Part shown: positions 60,134 to 64,000 of the stretch, piece after piece
Layout: each line of letters opens with the position of its first letter
Numbering within the stretch: position 1 is the stretch's first letter
DNA from: Streptomyces smaragdinus
Lineage (GTDB): Bacteria > Actinomycetota > Actinomycetes > Streptomycetales > Streptomycetaceae
Length of the DNA: 64,000 nucleotides
Assembly (NCBI RefSeq): GCF_009604385.1
Contig: NZ_WEGJ01000006.1
Span: 1 to 64,000 of the forward strand
Reading direction: 5' to 3'
Notes under the pieces: model-generated
Database searches by the model: none
Told to the model about the DNA's origin: nothing
Seen by the model: the letters and a program-made list of their open reading frames with translations, nothing else
Position numbers and translations under genes: made by a program

Positions 60134-61648
60134 TCAGCCCTCCCGGCCGCCGTCGACGATCCGCGGCAGCCCGTGCGGATTGGCGTCGCGGAGCTCCTCC
60201 GGCAGCAGCTCCGCCGGCACGTTCTGGTACGCCACCGGGCGCAGCCACCGCTCGATCGCCGTCCCGCCGACGGACGTCGAGGTGGACGTGGTCGCCGGGT
60301 ACGGCCCGCCGTGGTGCTGGGCGGGGGCGACGGCGACGCCCGTCGGCCAGCCGTCGACGAGCACCCGTCCGGCGAGCGGCGTGAGCTCCGCCAGCAGCGC
60401 CGCCGCGTCGGCGTCGCGCTCCGAGTCGCCGAGGTGGACGGTCGCGGTGAGGTTGCCCTCCAGGCGTCCCAGGACGGCGAGCGCCTCGTCGCGGTCGGTG
60501 TAGCGGACGGCGACGGTGACGGGGCCGAAGCACTCCTCAAAGAGCAGCCCGTGGCCGTCACCGACATCCGCGGCGTCGACGGTCACGAATCCGGCGCTGA
60601 CGGTGTGTTCGCCACCCGCCCCGGCTGTCACCGGCGAATCGACGCCCGGCAGCGCGGCGCGGGCGGTGACCCCCGCGAGGAACGCGTCGCGCATCCGCGC
60701 GTCGAGCATGACGCCCGGTTCGGTGTCGGACACGGCGGCAGTGAGGGACTTGATCAGCCGCTCCCCCGCGTCGCCGGCGGGCACCAGCACGAGCCCCGGC
60801 TTCGTGCAGAACTGTCCGACGCCCGTCGTCATCGACCCGGCCAGCCCCGCGCCGATCTGCTCGGCCCGCTCCTGGGCCGCCGCCCGGGTCACCAGCACCG
60901 GGTTGAGCGACCCCAGCTCCCCGTGGAACGGGATCGGCCTCGGCCGCGCCGCCGCCGCGTCGTACAGCGCCCGCCCGCCGCGGATCGACCCGGTGAACCC
61001 GGCCGCCGCGACCAGCGGATGCCGTACCAGCTCCACACCCGCGTCGAAGCCGTGCACCACGGCCACGACCTCCTCCGGCAGCCCCGTCTGGACCGCCGCC
61101 CGGCGCAGCAGCGCCGCGCACAGCTCGGACGTCGCCGGATGGTCGGGGTGCGCCTTGACGACGACCGGGCAGCCGGCCGCGAGCGCGCTGGCGGTGTCGC
61201 CGCCGGGGACGGAGAAGGCGAGCGGGAAGTTGCTCGCGGAGTAGACGGCGACGACGCCCAGGGGCACCTTGTAGCGCCGCAGGTCGGGCCGGGGCGGGGT
61301 GAGGTGCGCGTCGGCGTGGTCGATCCGGATGTCCAGATAGCCGCCCTCGTCGACGGCCCTGGCGAACGCCCGCAGCTGGTACGTCGTACGGGCCAGCTCG
61401 CCCTCCAGCCGCCCGGGGCCCAGCGCGGTCTCGGCGTCGGCGGCCTCCACGACCCGTTCGGCGTGCTCGTCGAGGAGGTCGGCGGCGGTCCGCAGCAGCG
61501 CCGAGCGCAGATTGCGGTCCGCCAGCGCCCCGCGCACGGCGTGTGCGGCGCGGACGACCCGGTCGACCTCCCCGGCTCCCGCCTCGTCGGCGACGTGCTC
61601 CCGGTTCTTCCCGGTCCGCGGGTCGACACTCCACACTGGTGCGGTCAC
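60134..61648 (-). CDS. Aldehyde dehydrogenase, 2-oxoglutarate semialdehyde type
   Basis: 504-residue ALDH. Catalytic Asn140 (SASNFPLAFS), Glu244 (HGELGSLNP) and Cys281 (GVGQFCTKPG) are in place. The GQFCTKPG and GGDTASALAAGCPVVVKAHPDH segments fit the NADP-linked 2,5-dioxovalerate (alpha-ketoglutarate semialdehyde) dehydrogenases of pentose, sugar-acid or hydroxyproline breakdown. GTG at 61648 with GGAGGAAA upstream. It is divergent from an IclR regulator, its likely controller. Confidence 0.86.
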   Translation of the reverse strand: MTAPVWSVDPRTGKNREHVADEAGAGEVDRVVRAAHAVRGALADRNLRSALLRTAADLLDEHAERVVEAADAETALGPGRLEGELARTTYQLRAFARAVDEGGYLDIRIDHADAHLTPPRPDLRRYKVPLGVVAVYSASNFPLAFSVPGGDTASALAAGCPVVVKAHPDHPATSELCAALLRRAAVQTGLPEEVVAVVHGFDAGVELVRHPLVAAAGFTGSIRGGRALYDAAAARPRPIPFHGELGSLNPVLVTRAAAQERAEQIGAGLAGSMTTGVGQFCTKPGLVLVPAGDAGERLIKSLTAAVSDTEPGVMLDARMRDAFLAGVTARAALPGVDSPVTAGAGGEHTVSAGFVTVDAADVGDGHGLLFEECFGPVTVAVRYTDRDEALAVLGRLEGNLTATVHLGDSERDADAAALLAELTPLAGRVLVDGWPTGVAVAPAQHHGGPYPATTSTSTSVGGTAIERWLRPVAYQNVPAELLPEELRDANPHGLPRIVDGGREG

Positions 61649-61689
61649 GCGCGTTTCCTCCGTGTTCTGCTTGTCACGTCGAAGACGCC

Positions 61690-61705
61690 GTTCTATATGC
61701 TGAAC
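61690..61705. promoter_or_regulatory. GTTC-N8-GAAC palindrome, candidate IclR operator
   Basis: GTTCTATATGCTGAAC lies between the divergent dehydrogenase and IclR genes, 42 bases from the former and 77 from the latter. Its form, GTTC and GAAC arms around an AT-rich centre, is like sites of IclR-family proteins. Confidence 0.45.
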
Positions 61706-61781
61706 AGCGTCCGCATGCGTGAATATCGGGACTGTATTGCGGCTGACGGTGTTTATCAACCGAGTGAGGGGTCGGGCAGTG

Positions 61782-62573
61782 ATGTCGACTGCGGACATGA
61801 GCGCTGGTGAGAGCGCCGGAGGCGGCGGCCAGGTCAAGTCCGCGGTGCGTACCGTGGAGCTGCTCGAGTATTTCGCGGGCCGCCCCGGCATGCATAGCCT
61901 CGCGGACGTCCAGCAGGCGGTCGGCTACCCCAAATCCAGCCTGTACATGCTGCTGCGCACCCTCACGGATCTCGGCTGGGTGGAGACGGACGCCACCGGC
62001 ACCCGGTACGGCATCGGGGTGCGCGCGCTGCTGGTCGGCACGTCGTACATCGACGGCGACGAGGTGGTGGCGGCGGCCCGGGCCGCACTGGACCGGCTGG
62101 CGGAGGACACGACGGAGACGATCCATCTGGCGCGGCTGGACGGCGTGAACGTGGTCTATCTGGCCACCCGTCAGTCGCAGCACTATCTGCGTCCCTTCAC
62201 CCGGGTCGGCCGCCGGCTGCCGGCGCACTCGACGGCGCTGGGGAAGGCGATCCTGGCGACGTACCCCGACGAGCAGGTGCGGCGGATGCTGCCGGAGACG
62301 CTGCAGTCGCTGACGGAGCACACGATCACCGACCGGGAGCGGCTCGTCGAGGAGCTGCACACCGTCCGCGAGCGGGGGTACGCGGTGGACCGGGAGGAGA
62401 ACACCCTGGGCCTGCGCTGCTTCGGGGTCGCGATCCCGTACCGCACGCCCGCCCGGGACGCGATCAGCTGCTCGGTGCCGGTGGCGCGGCTGACGCCCGC
62501 GCACGAACAGCTCATCCGGGACGCGCTGTTCGACGCGCGGGACCGGCTGGCGCTGGCGACCCGGCGGCTGTGA
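61782..62573 (+). CDS. IclR-family transcriptional regulator
   Basis: 263-residue regulator. N-terminal winged helix (KSAVRTVELLEYFAGRPGMHSLADVQQAVGYPKSSLYMLLRTLTDLGWVE, about 18-68) and C-terminal effector domain (ALDRLAEDTTETIHLARLDGVNVVYLATRQ through RGYAVDREENTLGLRCFGVAIPY). ATG at 61782 has GAGGGG upstream. It probably controls the divergent sugar-acid or aldehyde operon and itself. Confidence 0.88.
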   Translation: MSTADMSAGESAGGGGQVKSAVRTVELLEYFAGRPGMHSLADVQQAVGYPKSSLYMLLRTLTDLGWVETDATGTRYGIGVRALLVGTSYIDGDEVVAAARAALDRLAEDTTETIHLARLDGVNVVYLATRQSQHYLRPFTRVGRRLPAHSTALGKAILATYPDEQVRRMLPETLQSLTEHTITDRERLVEELHTVRERGYAVDREENTLGLRCFGVAIPYRTPARDAISCSVPVARLTPAHEQLIRDALFDARDRLALATRRL

Positions 62574-62582
62574 GCGGGCGGG

Positions 62583-62792
62583 TCAGCCGCCGTAGTAGTC
62601 CTCGGTGTACTCCGGTCCGTCGGACGTCTCGACGCAGCCCTGGAAGTCGTCGGGTTTGCCGTGCCGCATCACCAGGGCGAACGCCTGGCCGCGGCTGCAG
62701 CCCCGGTCGGTCCAGTTCTCCGCGAAGCCGTTCCACACCAGGCCGCCGATCACGGCGACCGCGCCCACGATGGCCAGCACCCGGCCGTTCAT
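62583..62792 (-). CDS. Small membrane-anchored protein
   Basis: 69-residue protein with one N-terminal helix (MNGRVLAIVGAVAVIGGLVWNGF), then a short outside tail with two Cys (RGCSRG, FQGCVE) that could form a disulphide, and an acidic end EDYYGG. No family is recognised. The ATG at 62792 starts the helix; it lies 10 bases from the IclR stop, convergent. Confidence 0.6.
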   Translation of the reverse strand: MNGRVLAIVGAVAVIGGLVWNGFAENWTDRGCSRGQAFALVMRHGKPDDFQGCVETSDGPEYTEDYYGG

Positions 62793-62840
62793 CAGCGCCT
62801 CCCCGTCGCACGTCTGCCGCACAACGTACACGGGCGGGCG

Positions 62841-64000
62841 TCACCCCCGAAGCGCCTCCGCGACGGCCGCCAGGTCGGCGTCCGACGCCAGCCCCGCGTG
62901 GTACAGCCGCAGCTCCGTGGCGCCCAGCGACCGCGCGTGCGCGGCGTCCTCGGCGAGAGTGCGGGGGCGACCGCCCATGCCGGAGACAATGGTGAGATTC
63001 GCGGCCAGGACGGTGTCCTCGCGCCGGTACGGGGCGCACGGCGTCAGAACGGCCTCGCGGGCGGCCGCGTCCCCCGTGCAGGGCAGCACGAGGCCGTCGG
63101 CGCACGCGAGGACGTGCGCGGGGTCGACGCCGGGGTTGGCGCCGCAGCGGTGCGGGCCCGAGGGGTCGGCGTGCAGCAGCACCCGGAAGCCCGGCTCCGC
63201 GGCGGCCCGTACCGCGGCGACGCACGCCTCCTGCACCTCGCGCGCGATCCTGCCGCGCCACCGCCTGCTCGCGGCGGCCCGCCCGGCGCCGAGCAGCCGC
63301 CCGACGTCCGCCCAGCTGTCGCCGGGGTCGCCCCCGCGGGCGAACACGGGCTCCAGGGCGGCCCGTACGTCCCCGGGCTCCAGCCCCTCGTACCCCTCGC
63401 GGCACACGGTGCAGAAGCACAGGGACATCAGATACTGCGCGGCGCCCCCCAGCGCCACCCCGGCGGTCTTGTCGTGGGCATGCAGATGGGCCAGCCCGTA
63501 CCAGCCGAGGGACTCCAGCTCCGTCCCGCGGGTGCCGGGCCGGACGGCTGCCTCCGCCGCGAGGTCCACGAGGTAGGCGCGCACCTCCGGGCGGGCGATG
63601 CAGGGGGCCCACGGGTAGCGGTCGCCGTAGGCGTTGACCACCGAGGTGTCCGGGTGCTCCTCCCCCAGCCGGTAGTTGTGCGCGAGGACTACCCAGGAGT
63701 GCACCTCGAGCCCCGCGCCGGCGAGGGCGGCGGCCGCCTCGCCGTACGGATCGTCGCCGGGGATCCAGTCCTGCCGGTACGGGGCGGGGGTACGCCCCTT
63801 CCAGTGGTCGCCGGGCGGGTAGAGGACGGCGGCGTGGCGGGCGGTGACGACGCGGTGGGCGGGGTGGCGGGGGGTGAGGGCCCGGGTGGAGTGGTAGGCG
63901 GAGGCGAGGGTGACCTGCCCGACGCCGAGGGCGGCGATCCGTTCGGCGGCGTGCGGGTCGCCCACGACGTCCCAGGGGTAGAGGAAGGCGGCGGCTCTCA
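62841..64000 (-). CDS. Conserved TIM-barrel-like hypothetical protein (runs to the right edge)
   Basis: About 386 residues visible. The frame continues upstream of the GTG at 63963-63965 as RAAAFLYPWDVV and the base pair TG at 63999-64000 may be the end of its real start codon, giving MRAAAFLYPWDVVGD. The alternation of strands and helices, VLAHN, PCIARPEVRAYL, ELESLGWYGL and SLCFCTVCREGY resembles glycoside hydrolases of the TIM-barrel class; the CFCTVC group may bind metal. Substrate is unknown. Possible link to the IclR-controlled sugar operon is inference. Confidence 0.7.
   Translation of the reverse strand, partial: RAAAFLYPWDVVGDPHAAERIAALGVGQVTLASAYHSTRALTPRHPAHRVVTARHAAVLYPPGDHWKGRTPAPYRQDWIPGDDPYGEAAAALAGAGLEVHSWVVLAHNYRLGEEHPDTSVVNAYGDRYPWAPCIARPEVRAYLVDLAAEAAVRPGTRGTELESLGWYGLAHLHAHDKTAGVALGGAAQYLMSLCFCTVCREGYEGLEPGDVRAALEPVFARGGDPGDSWADVGRLLGAGRAAASRRWRGRIAREVQEACVAAVRAAAEPGFRVLLHADPSGPHRCGANPGVDPAHVLACADGLVLPCTGDAAAREAVLTPCAPYRREDTVLAANLTIVSGMGGRPRTLAEDAAHARSLGATELRLYHAGLASDADLAAVAEALRG

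Noticed and set aside
1..64000. CRISPR arrays, phage integrases, transposases, rRNA or tRNA genes
   Set aside because: No regularly spaced direct repeats, integrase or transposase signatures, or RNA gene sequences were seen anywhere in the window.

Overview
The DNA is very GC-rich, with strong third-position G/C bias, AGGAG-type ribosome sites, frequent GTG starts and many ATGA/GTGA stop-start overlaps. Together with an ectABCD operon, an LAETG-anchored surface protein, a Tat-exported phosphocholine-type phospholipase C and an Asp23/AmaP-type cluster, this points to a Streptomyces chromosome (inference from gene content; no 16S or marker search was possible). Most of the window looks like conserved chromosome. 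Two blocks look accessory and are the most interesting: a UDG-like/ADP-ribosyltransferase fusion facing a macro-domain gene (45.2-47.6 kb), and an eight-gene exopolysaccharide operon (49.5-58.7 kb).

Layout. 0-5.1 kb: end of an unknown gene, a less GC-rich spacer, tldD-tldE metallopeptidase genes, tyrS and a GlsB/YeaQ-type membrane protein. 5.3-11.7 kb: DUF3099 protein, small Cys protein, moaA, a DUF485/acetate-type symporter pair, a secreted subtilase and a lysoplasmalogenase-like protein. 11.8-22.9 kb: sterol-desaturase-like protein, an orphan HypX-like protein, phospholipase C, methyltransferase, a NarL-type two-component pair, exonuclease-BRCT protein, small Zn-ribbon protein, SURF1, an SDR lacking its catalytic Tyr/Lys, and MarR. 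23.0-30.7 kb: the Asp23/AmaP envelope cluster, enoyl-CoA hydratase, small HTH protein, ABC-F ATPase, zinc metallopeptidase and VOC protein. 30.8-41.7 kb: hypothetical protein, alpha/beta hydrolase, class II aldolase, PiT phosphate transporter behind a PHO-box-like repeat, LAETG protein with a TTA codon, amidohydrolase and ectABCD. 41.8-48.2 kb: class V aminotransferase, FrnE-like DsbA, peptidase-type hydrolase, macro-domain protein, UDG-ART fusion and a degenerate histidine phosphatase. 48.3-58.7 kb: a membrane-anchored protein, then the polysaccharide operon. 58.9-64 kb: DinB/MPI-like protein, DUF1349 protein, aldehyde dehydrogenase, divergent IclR, and a TIM-barrel-like protein that runs off the right edge.

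How genes work together. The operon read leftward from 58.7 to 49.5 kb encodes an Agd3-like deacetylase, a PelF-type glycosyltransferase, a polytopic membrane protein, a LegB-type dehydratase, a sugar nucleotidyltransferase, an SDR, a spherulin-4 (GH135-like) protein and a GH114 lipoprotein. This parts list strongly resembles fungal galactosaminogalactan (GAG) and Pel machinery, so the operon probably makes, deacetylates and trims an amino-sugar exopolysaccharide. The UDG-ART/macro pair has the logic of an ADP-ribosylation writer with an eraser or antidote (compare DarTG), but with a uracil-DNA-glycosylase fold whose catalytic Asp is replaced. It is the best candidate here for an undescribed conflict system. 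ectABCD has a perfect Crp-type palindrome upstream, and the phosphate transporter has a PHO-box-like direct repeat, so both stress and nutrient inputs can be read from the DNA.
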